From NCBI GenBank assembly GCA_023416745.1, contig JAEZHF010000007.1, forward strand, positions 1 to 64,000: a stretch of 64,000 bases of DNA, written 5' to 3'. The notes under the pieces are model-generated. The model was not told the DNA's origin. It did no database searches and saw only the letters and a program-made list of their open reading frames with translations. This DNA is from Bacillota bacterium (lineage in GTDB: Bacteria; Bacillota; Clostridia; Christensenellales; SZUA-584). Positions 26,897 to 34,640 of the stretch are shown here, in pieces (the stretch's first letter is position 1; every line of letters starts with the position of its first letter). Both the position numbers and the translations under genes were made by a program.

Positions 26897-27949
26897 ATGA
26901 AAAAACTCATTGCTGTTCTTATTGTTGTTGTCATGGCGTTTGGATTAGTCGCATGTAATGCGGGAACGCCGGCACCGGCGGAGACCGAAGAAGCCCCCGC
27001 CGCAACCGAAGCCCCCGCCGCGCCTGCCGAACCCGAGGAACCCGTTGCCGAAGAACCGACAGGCGAACTGATCAAAGTTGGTATCGTCAACAATCCGCCA
27101 GCCGAGTCCGGATATCGCGCGGCGAATGTGGCAGACTTCGAAAAAGTCTTCACGGAAGAGAACGGATATGCAGTATCAACCTTCTACAGCCTGAAGAATG
27201 ATGAGCAGTTGAATGCAGCAGCGCAGTTTATCACCGATGGCGTAGACTATCTTCTTATCTCGGCCGCCGCTACGGATGGTTGGGATACTGTCCTTGCCAA
27301 TGCTAAGGAAGCTGGCATCAAAGTATTCCTCTTTGACCGTATGATGAACGCTGACGAGAGCATGTATGAAGCTGCTGTTGTTTCCGATATGGCAGTGCAA
27401 GGTACCACCGCTGTGGATTGGTTGAAGGGGCAGAAGCTTGCAGAGTATAACGTCATCCACATTCAGGGCGCGATGGGCTCCGATGCTCAGATTGGCCGTA
27501 CTGCTGCGCTGCAGGCTGAATTCGATGCCGGCACTATGAAAATGGTTGTTCAGCAGACCGCTACCTGGGATGAAGCCACGGCGAAGCAGATCGTAGAATC
27601 CGTCATCAATGCTGGTGACAAGTTCAACGTAATCTATGCCGAAAATGATGGCATGGCCAAGGGTGCCGTTGCGGCGCTGGATGAAGCCGGTATTACCCAC
27701 GGTGTTGGCAAAGATGTTATCGTTATGGGCTTCGATTGCAACAAGTGGGCGCTCAGAGAACTGCTTGCGGGCAACTGGAACTACGACGGACAGTGCAGCC
27801 CGTTCCAGGCGGCTGTTATCGCTGACATGATTCAGAAACTGGAAGCCGGCGAGACGCTTGCGGAAAAGAAGGTTATTTCTGAAGAGCGTGGCTTTGATGC
27901 AACAACGATTACGCAGGAAGACATCGATACATACGGTCTTGGCGAATAA
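26897..27949 (+). CDS. YtfQ-like sugar-binding lipoprotein of an ABC transporter
   Basis: This 350-residue lipoprotein has lipobox LVAC (C20), a Pro/Ala/Glu linker to about residue 53, and a YtfQ-like type-1 binding domain. Motifs include AESGYRAANVADFEKVF, GWDTVLANAKEAGIKVFLFD and HIQGAMGSDAQIGRTAAL. It should bind a sugar, in furanose form if it behaves like YtfQ, for the ATPase and permeases encoded at 28081-31760. The ATG at 26897 was chosen because GAAAGGAAACC lies upstream and the signal peptide starts there. A long hairpin follows before the ATPase gene. Confidence 0.92.
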   Translation: MKKLIAVLIVVVMAFGLVACNAGTPAPAETEEAPAATEAPAAPAEPEEPVAEEPTGELIKVGIVNNPPAESGYRAANVADFEKVFTEENGYAVSTFYSLKNDEQLNAAAQFITDGVDYLLISAAATDGWDTVLANAKEAGIKVFLFDRMMNADESMYEAAVVSDMAVQGTTAVDWLKGQKLAEYNVIHIQGAMGSDAQIGRTAALQAEFDAGTMKMVVQQTATWDEATAKQIVESVINAGDKFNVIYAENDGMAKGAVAALDEAGITHGVGKDVIVMGFDCNKWALRELLAGNWNYDGQCSPFQAAVIADMIQKLEAGETLAEKKVISEERGFDATTITQEDIDTYGLGE

Positions 27950-27999
27950 CCAATAAATCTTCCTCCTACTAATAACAGGGACTTCGTATCAAGTGATGT

Positions 28000-28040
28000 G
28001 CGGTGCGGAGTATGTGGAATTCTCCGCATACCCGCACCGC
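28000..28040 (+). promoter_or_regulatory. Long intercistronic hairpin after the binding-protein gene
   Basis: GCGGTGCG pairs with CGCACCGC, and an inner GTATGTGGA/TCCGCATAC helix (one G-T pair) closes on ATTC. No T-run follows. It is the third case in this window of a stable hairpin directly after a sugar-binding protein gene. Confidence 0.7.
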
Positions 28041-28080
28041 GATCTTTAAGAAACTTCCAATGCTAAAAGGATGGGTACCT

Positions 28081-29601
28081 ATGCAAAACGACATCGTTTT
28101 ATCCATGCGGAAAATATGCAAAGCATTCCCGGGTGTACGTGCTTTACAAAATGTGGATTTCACTCTGTGTAAAGGCGAAATTCACGCTCTGATGGGTGAG
28201 AATGGAGCCGGTAAGTCAACCTTAATTAAAGTATTAACAGGTGTATACCAGAAAGATTCAGGACAAATCCACCTAGCGGGCATTAACAAAGAAATCAATG
28301 TAAAATCACCTCAAGAGGCCCAGAACTTGGGAATCAGCACGGTTTATCAGGAGATAACACTTTGCCCAAACTTGACGGTTGCCGAAAATTTGTTTATCGG
28401 GCGGGGCAATTACCGTTTCGTCAATTGGCGCTCCATAGAAAAGAAGACGACGAAGATACTTGCTAAACTTAATATCCCGGCAAGAGCCACACAGCAGCTG
28501 GCCACTTGCTCACTGGCTGTACAGCAAATGGTCGCCATTGCCCGCGCTGTGGATATGGATTGCAAAGTACTGATTCTGGATGAGCCGACCTCCTCGCTGG
28601 ATGAGCACGAGGTTGCAAAACTTTTTTCTCTGATGCGCGAACTGAAATCCCGTGGGGTTGGGATCATTTTCATCACGCATTTCCTCGAACAGGTATATGA
28701 GATATGCGACAAGATAACCGTTTTGCGGAACGGCGAGCTCGTCGGAGAATATGAAGTAAAGGATTTGCCGCGTGTACAGCTCATCTCAAAGATGATGGGT
28801 AAAGAGCTTGACGACATCTCGGCGTTGGAAAATCAAAAGACATTACAATCAAAGGCGGATGATACACCCGTTTTCGAGGCATATGGGTTGTCCAGTGCGG
28901 AGGGTACAAAGGCGTTTGATTTCATAATTCACAAGGGAGAAGTGAACGGATTTACCGGGCTTCTTGGCTCAGGACGTAGCGAAAGCGTACGGGCGATATT
29001 CGGTGCAGATAAAGTTACCGGCGGCAGGGTGAAGATAAACGGAAAAACCGTTAAAATATCAAAGCCAAAGGACGCCATGATGAATGGTATCGGGTATCTG
29101 CCTGAGGACAGAAAGATGGACGGAATCGTTGACGATCTGTCCGTGCGTGAGAATATTATACTTGCATTACAGGTCATGAAAGGCTTTTTCCGGCCGTTTT
29201 CCAAAACTGAGGCGGAAGCCTTTGCAGATCAGTATATCAAATTATTAGGTATAAAGACTGCTTCGACGGATACACCCATAAAATCGCTTTCGGGAGGCAA
29301 TCAGCAAAAGGTGATACTTGCGCGCTGGCTGCTCACAAATCCAGAGTATCTTATCTTGGACGAACCGACGCGCGGTATTGACGTCGGAACAAAAGTTGAA
29401 ATACAAAAGCTTGTTCTGAAGCTTGCCGAAGATGGCGTGAGCGTCACGTTTATATCCTCCGAAATAGAGGAGATGCTCCGCACTTGTTCGCGGCTCATCG
29501 TTATGCGGGATCGCAACATTGTGGGTGAACTTAAGGGCAAGGATATGACACAAGTTAATATTATGCACACGATAGCGGGGGAGGCTGCTCAAAATGGGTA
29601 A
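28081..29601 (+). CDS. Sugar ABC transporter ATP-binding protein, YtfR/RbsA type
   Basis: This 506-residue double-domain ATPase has Walker A GENGAGKST (39-47), Walker B VLILDEPTSSLD, a second-domain signature LSGGNQQKVILARWL and Walker B YLILDEPTRGIDVG. The start at 28081 has AAAGGATGG upstream; longer in-frame starts run into the hairpin at 28000-28040 and were rejected. It overlaps the first permease gene by 8 bases. Context (a YtfQ-like binding protein before it and two permeases after it) matches the ytfQRT-yjfF order of enterobacteria. Confidence 0.93.
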   Translation: MQNDIVLSMRKICKAFPGVRALQNVDFTLCKGEIHALMGENGAGKSTLIKVLTGVYQKDSGQIHLAGINKEINVKSPQEAQNLGISTVYQEITLCPNLTVAENLFIGRGNYRFVNWRSIEKKTTKILAKLNIPARATQQLATCSLAVQQMVAIARAVDMDCKVLILDEPTSSLDEHEVAKLFSLMRELKSRGVGIIFITHFLEQVYEICDKITVLRNGELVGEYEVKDLPRVQLISKMMGKELDDISALENQKTLQSKADDTPVFEAYGLSSAEGTKAFDFIIHKGEVNGFTGLLGSGRSESVRAIFGADKVTGGRVKINGKTVKISKPKDAMMNGIGYLPEDRKMDGIVDDLSVRENIILALQVMKGFFRPFSKTEAEAFADQYIKLLGIKTASTDTPIKSLSGGNQQKVILARWLLTNPEYLILDEPTRGIDVGTKVEIQKLVLKLAEDGVSVTFISSEIEEMLRTCSRLIVMRDRNIVGELKGKDMTQVNIMHTIAGEAAQNG

Positions 29602-30637
29602 GGCTTTAAAGAATTTAACAAGGTCTCAATTGTTTGTCCCGTTGTTCGCGCTTTTTCTGATAATAGTTTTTAATTTAATCAGGGATGTTGGATTTTTCTC
29701 GATAACCATTAAAAATAATACGCTTCAAGGGAATATAATGAGCATCTTGAACAACGCATCCGAGCGTGTTATTTTGGCAATCGGGATGACGTTGGTGACC
29801 GCATCATCGAGAGGACAGGATATCAGCGTCGGCGCTGTGGCGGCAATAGCGGGCAGCGTTTTCGTCAGTGTGCTTCGCGCAAATGAAATTACAATGCCAA
29901 TTATTCTATTTGCCTTTTTGGCAAGCTGTGTGGTTGCAATTATGTGCGGCGCATTCAATGGTACTTTGGTTGCTGCATTCAAGATTCAGCCAATGATTGC
30001 GACATTAATATTGTTTTCTGCCGGACGCTCGATAGCATACTGGATAAATGGCGGGGCTACACCCACTGTTGAAAGTCCGTTGCTCGAATCTATCGGTATA
30101 TTTATTCCGGGTGTCCCCATAAACACCCCCATTATTATCGTAATAGTATTTGGACTATTGGTTTGGCTTGCCTTAAGGTTCACTAATCTCGGATTATACA
30201 CACAAGCGGTTGGAATCAACGAAAAATCCGCCCGCTTAAACGGAATCAATGCTCCCTGGATAAAGCTGTTATCATTTATGATACTGGGCGTTTGCTGCGC
30301 GATAGCAGGCGCAATCGGCGTCAGCAGAATGGGACTTATCAACCATGAAACAATCCTTGGGGATGTCGAATTAGATGCTATTTTGGCAGTCGCCATCGGA
30401 GGCAATGCACTGGGCGGCGGAAAATTCAGCTTGGCCGGTTCAGTGATTGGGGCATACATTATTCAGGCGTTAACGACTACGCTTTTTGCTATGAAGGTTC
30501 CTTCGACGGCTATAACAGTCTATAAGGCACTTGTCATAATAATCATTGTTGTACTTGGTTCGCCAATTGTAAAAGCCTATGTACTTCAGCTGCGAGATAG
30601 AATGTTAAAAAAACCGACGAAAGTAACGGAGAACTAA
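29594..30637 (+). CDS. Sugar ABC transporter permease, YtfT-like
   Basis: This 347-residue permease of the RbsC family has about ten membrane segments. Motifs include VTASSRGQDISVGAVAAIAG (the family's transport motif, with GQDIS in place of GGIDLS) and the C-terminal loop GGNALGGGKFSLAGSVIGA. GGGGGAGG precedes the ATG. It lies 4 bases before the second permease gene and should form a heterodimeric channel with it. Confidence 0.92.
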   Translation: MGKALKNLTRSQLFVPLFALFLIIVFNLIRDVGFFSITIKNNTLQGNIMSILNNASERVILAIGMTLVTASSRGQDISVGAVAAIAGSVFVSVLRANEITMPIILFAFLASCVVAIMCGAFNGTLVAAFKIQPMIATLILFSAGRSIAYWINGGATPTVESPLLESIGIFIPGVPINTPIIIVIVFGLLVWLALRFTNLGLYTQAVGINEKSARLNGINAPWIKLLSFMILGVCCAIAGAIGVSRMGLINHETILGDVELDAILAVAIGGNALGGGKFSLAGSVIGAYIIQALTTTLFAMKVPSTAITVYKALVIIIIVVLGSPIVKAYVLQLRDRMLKKPTKVTEN

Positions 30638-30641
30638 TAAT

Positions 30642-31760
30642 ATGACAGGTAATAGAGGTTCATTTGCCGGGATACCAGGTAAAAAGCGCAGGGAGCGTAT
30701 TTCCAACACCAATTTGCTCTTGACTATAACGATTTGCACCTTTATTGGCATGTACTTGCTTGCCATGCTTGTTTGGGGCGGCGGTTTCTTAAATCCGCAG
30801 CAGTTCCTTGATATTTTCAACAATAATGCGTTTTTGATTGTGCTTGCCTGCGGACTGACGGTCGTGATGATAGCAGGCGGCATAGATATTTCGGTGGGGT
30901 GCCTGACCGCTTTGGTAGCCATGACTTGCATTGTTTATCTGGACGACTATAGCGGCAGCGTGATCGGCTCCTTGGGTGTGGCTTTGGGTATTGGTATAGC
31001 GTTCGGACTGGTTCAGGGTTATTTGATATCATATTTGGAGATACAGCCCTTTATTGTCACCTTAGCGGGTCTGTTCTTTGCAAAAGGCATGACAACCGTC
31101 GTCAGTGCTGTGCCGCGCACAGCAGTGCATGAAGCTTTTCTTGCCCTAAAGAATTTTCGTATTGTCATTCCGGGTGTCGGTTCTTACGGAAAAGCCGAGA
31201 ATTTTATTCCCGCCAAAATTGAGCCCGGTGTGGTAGCTGCCATAGCAGTAGTATTCATTATATTTATAATTCTGAGATGGACGCGATTCGGGCGTAACCT
31301 CTATGCGGTGGGCGGAAATAGCCAGAGCGCATTAATGCTCGGCATTAATGTAAAGCGTACAAAATTCTATGCCTATTTGCTGTGCGGGTTATTATCCGGA
31401 ATCGGCGGTTATGTCTATCTGCTGCATACGGGCGCGGGAGATCCTACCAGTGCTAAAACCGCAGAAATGCAGGCGATTGCCGCTGCGATTATCGGCGGGA
31501 CATTATTAACCGGTGGCGTCGGTAATGCAATCGGTACGCTTTTCGGAGTGCTTTCTTTAAAGACGATTACCAATATTGTGATTGCTTCAGGGCTTAGGGA
31601 GCCATATTGGCAGAGCATTACCACTGGGCTTATGCTGTTCTTCTTTATTCTGCTTCAGAGCGTCGTTCTTGCGCTTCGTGATAAGGGCGGCTTCAAACTG
31701 CAGCTGCCGGAATGGATGAAGTTTAAGAGCGAGAAGAATAAAAAGGATTTCACTATTTAG
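30642..31760 (+). CDS. Sugar ABC transporter permease, YjfF-like
   Basis: This 372-residue permease is the partner of the YtfT-like protein. It has MIAGGIDISVGCLTALVAM after the second helix and GGTLLTGGVGNAIGT near the C terminus. The highly charged tail (KFKSEKNKKDF) should be cytoplasmic. A terminator 23 bases downstream closes the operon. Confidence 0.92.
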   Translation: MTGNRGSFAGIPGKKRRERISNTNLLLTITICTFIGMYLLAMLVWGGGFLNPQQFLDIFNNNAFLIVLACGLTVVMIAGGIDISVGCLTALVAMTCIVYLDDYSGSVIGSLGVALGIGIAFGLVQGYLISYLEIQPFIVTLAGLFFAKGMTTVVSAVPRTAVHEAFLALKNFRIVIPGVGSYGKAENFIPAKIEPGVVAAIAVVFIIFIILRWTRFGRNLYAVGGNSQSALMLGINVKRTKFYAYLLCGLLSGIGGYVYLLHTGAGDPTSAKTAEMQAIAAAIIGGTLLTGGVGNAIGTLFGVLSLKTITNIVIASGLREPYWQSITTGLMLFFFILLQSVVLALRDKGGFKLQLPEWMKFKSEKNKKDFTI

Positions 31761-31783
31761 CAGAAAACAAACCTGTAGATGCA

Positions 31784-31829
31784 ACAAAGCCGCCATGCAT
31801 GGTTCCGATAAGCATGGAGGCTTTGTTGT
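31784..31829 (+). terminator. Terminator after the YtfQ/R/T-like operon
   Basis: ACAAAGCC plus CCATGC (from 31784) pair with GCATGG plus GGCTTTGT (to 31826), with one unpaired base on each side. TGTC follows, so the T-run is weak, but the stem is long. Confidence 0.7.
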
Positions 31830-31894
31830 CTCTTGAAGATATTTATCTTGTGAATCGTACGCAGTACATAATCCTTTATAAAGCGTCAATATTA

Positions 31895-31923
31895 TTGCAT
31901 AATACAACAGATTACGATATAGT
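31895..31923 (+). promoter_or_regulatory. Promoter of the E2-like/acyl-CoA synthetase operon
   Basis: TTGCAT (31895-31900) and TATAGT (31918-31923) are separated by 17 bases, about 50 bases before the start at 31974. Confidence 0.5.
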
Positions 31924-31973
31924 CTTTGTATGCATCATCATTCCATTTTTCATATTTGAGAGGTATTATTCAT

Positions 31974-32795
31974 ATGGCCAAAAGAGATGGGCGCATAGTC
32001 AAGGTGCATCCGCTGAACGCGATGTTTCCTTACATGATGCGCACCAGGACGGAGTCGCTGGTTTATTTCAGCACGGCGCTCGATGTGGAAAACCTGCTGG
32101 CATACATCGACAATAAAAAAGCCCAAGACGTCGATATCAAGTTCTTTCAGCTGTTTGTCGCCGCAATGGTTAAGCTCATGAAGGAACGGCCGTATCTTAA
32201 CCGCTTCGTATCCGGCAGAAGGCTGTATCAGCGCAACGACATCAAGGTTTCGTTCATTGCAAAGAAAGCAGCCTCCGATGAAGGAGAAGAAACCAACGTA
32301 TCACTGACATTCAATGAGAAAACAACTTTTGAAGAGGTCATTTCCAAGCTCAAACGCGACATCAAGGTGGCCAAATCGGACGAAGAAAAAAAGGATGACG
32401 ACAAGCTGATTGAGACGCTGATGAAGCTTCCACGATTTTTGCTGCGGTTTTTATTTGGCTTTTTGCGTTGGATGGATTTCTACTTCAATATGCCAAGGGC
32501 GTTCGCAGATGTGGATCCGCTGCGCTGCAGCGCTTACATCGCCAATCTGGGCAGCATCGGCATTGAGGCGCCGTTCCATCATCTGTTTGAATGGGGCAAC
32601 TGCTCCATGTTTGTGGCCATCGGCAAGATCGGGTACAAGCCTGTGGCGCTGGAGGATGGCACCATCGTCGCGAGGAAGATGGTGGAGATTAAGGTGTCGC
32701 TGGACGAGCGCATCGCTGACGGGTTTTACTTTGCGCGCTCTCTGGAGCTGATGGAGAGCTACCTCAAAAACCCGGAAACGCTGGAAACGCTGTGA
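31974..32795 (+). CDS. 2-oxoacid dehydrogenase E2-like acyltransferase domain protein, catalytic His replaced
   Basis: This 273-residue protein resembles the catalytic (CAT-like) domain of 2-oxoacid dehydrogenase E2 subunits but lacks lipoyl and subunit-binding domains. The C-terminal part has YIANLGSIGIEAPFHHLFEW and VAIGKIGYKPVALEDGTIV. The family's catalytic motif DHRxxDG reads DERIADG here, so E245 stands in place of the active histidine. There is a hydrophobic stretch at about residues 145-165. GAGG precedes the ATG at 31974; an earlier in-frame ATG at 31926 lacks a site. It is probably cotranscribed with the acyl-CoA synthetase gene, which begins 16 bases later. It may be a non-catalytic or altered acyltransferase. 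Confidence 0.78.
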   Translation: MAKRDGRIVKVHPLNAMFPYMMRTRTESLVYFSTALDVENLLAYIDNKKAQDVDIKFFQLFVAAMVKLMKERPYLNRFVSGRRLYQRNDIKVSFIAKKAASDEGEETNVSLTFNEKTTFEEVISKLKRDIKVAKSDEEKKDDDKLIETLMKLPRFLLRFLFGFLRWMDFYFNMPRAFADVDPLRCSAYIANLGSIGIEAPFHHLFEWGNCSMFVAIGKIGYKPVALEDGTIVARKMVEIKVSLDERIADGFYFARSLELMESYLKNPETLETL

Positions 32796-32811
32796 GCGGA
32801 GGGTGAAGGAA

Positions 32812-34554
32812 ATGGAATACGAAATTTACAGAGGCGACAAGGTTAAGAAGCCATGGCTGAAGCATTACGGAGATATCCCCGAATTTACCGAGGTCCCCGA
32901 CCTTACGATGTATGAACTGCTTCGTGAAACCGCGGTTAAATATCCGGACAAAACAGCCATTGACTACTTGGGCGCGAAGATGCCGTTCGGCAGGTTTGTG
33001 TCGATGATCGACCAGTGCGCCGCTTCGTTTACGGCGTACGGCGTGAAGACGGGCGATTGCGTGCTGCAGTCGATGCCCAACATCCCTAATGCACTCATCA
33101 TATTCTACGCTCTGAATAAGATAGGGGCGCGCGTCGCGATGACGCACCCGCTGTATTCGTCAGCGGAGCTGGCGCAGTACGTGAAGGAGACTGACAGCGT
33201 CTGGTGCGTGACGGTAGACATGTTTTATGACCGGTTTAAGGATATACTGCGACCGGACCAGAAGCTGCTGGTCACCAAGATATCCGATTTTCTGCCCGGC
33301 TCCAAGAAGGTAATGTTCAACATTATCAAGGGCGGACAAAACAAGGTGCCCGAGGACAGCCGCGTGATATACTGGAAGGATTTCATGAAGAAGTCCGAAG
33401 GAGCCCAGCTGCCGCCCTATCAGCGCGCAATCAGCCCTAAGGAGGGAGCAGTGGTGCTGTTCTCCGGCGGCACGACGAACATGCCCAAGGGTATACTACT
33501 GTCCTCATATAATTTTAATGCGCTGTCGGCGATCATCGGTCCCTTCGCTAAATTCACGAAGGACGACAGCGTGATTGCGATACTGCCTGTGTTTCACGGT
33601 TTCGGCCTTGGTATCTGTATCCACTCCATCATCTGCAACGGCGGCACAGTGTTCCTTGAGCCCAAATTCGGCACCAAGATATACATCGACAGCCTCCGCA
33701 AGCATCAGCCCACGTTCATCGCGGGAGTACCCACGATGTTCGAGGCTATGCTGCGCGACAAGAACTTTGCCAAGGTGCGTTTTGACAAGCTCAAAGCGAT
33801 ATATAGCGGCGGCGACAGCCTGTCGCCCGAGCTTAAAAGCCGCTTCGACGAGCGCCTTAAAGCACAGGGCAGCAAGGTGGAGCTGGCGGAGGGCTATGGC
33901 CTCACCGAAACGGTGACGGGCTGCGTGCTGACTCCGGCCAGCCTGTACCGCCGCGGCGCGATCGGTATCCCCATGCCGGGCATGCTCGCCAAGGTGGTGG
34001 ACATGAAGACGAAGGAAGAGCTGCCGTATGGCGAAAACGGTGAGATTGCGCTGGCAGGCCCCACGCTGATGCTGGAGTACATTAACCACCCCGAGGAAAC
34101 GGCGGATACGATACGCACAGACGAAAACGGCATCCGGTGGCTCTATACGGGTGACATCGGCACGATGGACGATGATGGTTACCTCTACTTTAGGAGCCGA
34201 GAGAAGCGCATGCTCAAGGTTTCCGGCGTGAACGTATACCCAATGCAGGTGGAGCAGATACTTGAGCAGCACGAGCTGGTGTTCCGGGCTTGCGTTGTGG
34301 GCGTGCCGGATGACTACCAGATGACCAGCGTGAAGGCATACATTGTGCTGGAGGATCAATCGCTGGCGACGGACGAGACCAAGAAGCTGCTGATCAAGCA
34401 CTGCCAGAAGCACCTGATCAAATGGAGCGTGCCGCGCGCCATTGAGTTCCGGGACAAGCTCCCAACGACGCTGGTTGGCAAGGTGGAGTACAGTGCGCTG
34501 GAGAAATCCCGCATTACGGCGGAGGACCTTGCGTTGGAGGCCGGCGAGGTGTAG
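32812..34554 (+). CDS. AMP-dependent acyl-CoA synthetase/ligase
   Basis: This 580-residue adenylate-forming enzyme should activate a carboxylic acid to acyl-AMP and then acyl-CoA. Motifs seen are the phosphate loop FSGGTTNMPKG, GYGLTET, YTGDIGTMDDDGYLYF followed by the hinge SREKRMLKVSGVNVYP, and a C-terminal lysine in LVGKVEYSALEK that fits the catalytic position. GGAGG lies 9 bases before the ATG at 32812; a GTG at 32803 is too close to it. The substrate is unknown; a medium- or long-chain fatty acid is plausible. It is paired with the E2-like gene. A terminator follows at 34581. Confidence 0.9.
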   Translation: MEYEIYRGDKVKKPWLKHYGDIPEFTEVPDLTMYELLRETAVKYPDKTAIDYLGAKMPFGRFVSMIDQCAASFTAYGVKTGDCVLQSMPNIPNALIIFYALNKIGARVAMTHPLYSSAELAQYVKETDSVWCVTVDMFYDRFKDILRPDQKLLVTKISDFLPGSKKVMFNIIKGGQNKVPEDSRVIYWKDFMKKSEGAQLPPYQRAISPKEGAVVLFSGGTTNMPKGILLSSYNFNALSAIIGPFAKFTKDDSVIAILPVFHGFGLGICIHSIICNGGTVFLEPKFGTKIYIDSLRKHQPTFIAGVPTMFEAMLRDKNFAKVRFDKLKAIYSGGDSLSPELKSRFDERLKAQGSKVELAEGYGLTETVTGCVLTPASLYRRGAIGIPMPGMLAKVVDMKTKEELPYGENGEIALAGPTLMLEYINHPEETADTIRTDENGIRWLYTGDIGTMDDDGYLYFRSREKRMLKVSGVNVYPMQVEQILEQHELVFRACVVGVPDDYQMTSVKAYIVLEDQSLATDETKKLLIKHCQKHLIKWSVPRAIEFRDKLPTTLVGKVEYSALEKSRITAEDLALEAGEV

Positions 34555-34580
34555 CGCAGCGCAATAAAATATCGTCAACA

Positions 34581-34615
34581 AAAGACCTCGGAGGCAGACT
34601 GCTTTCGGGGTCTTT
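34581..34615 (+). terminator. Convergent terminator
   Basis: AAAGACCTCG (34581-34590) and CGGGGTCTTT (34606-34615) form a 10-bp stem with one T-G pair, followed by AATTT. It lies between convergent genes and could serve both strands. Confidence 0.75.
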
Positions 34616-34640
34616 AATTTGTTGGACTCAGCACATGGAG

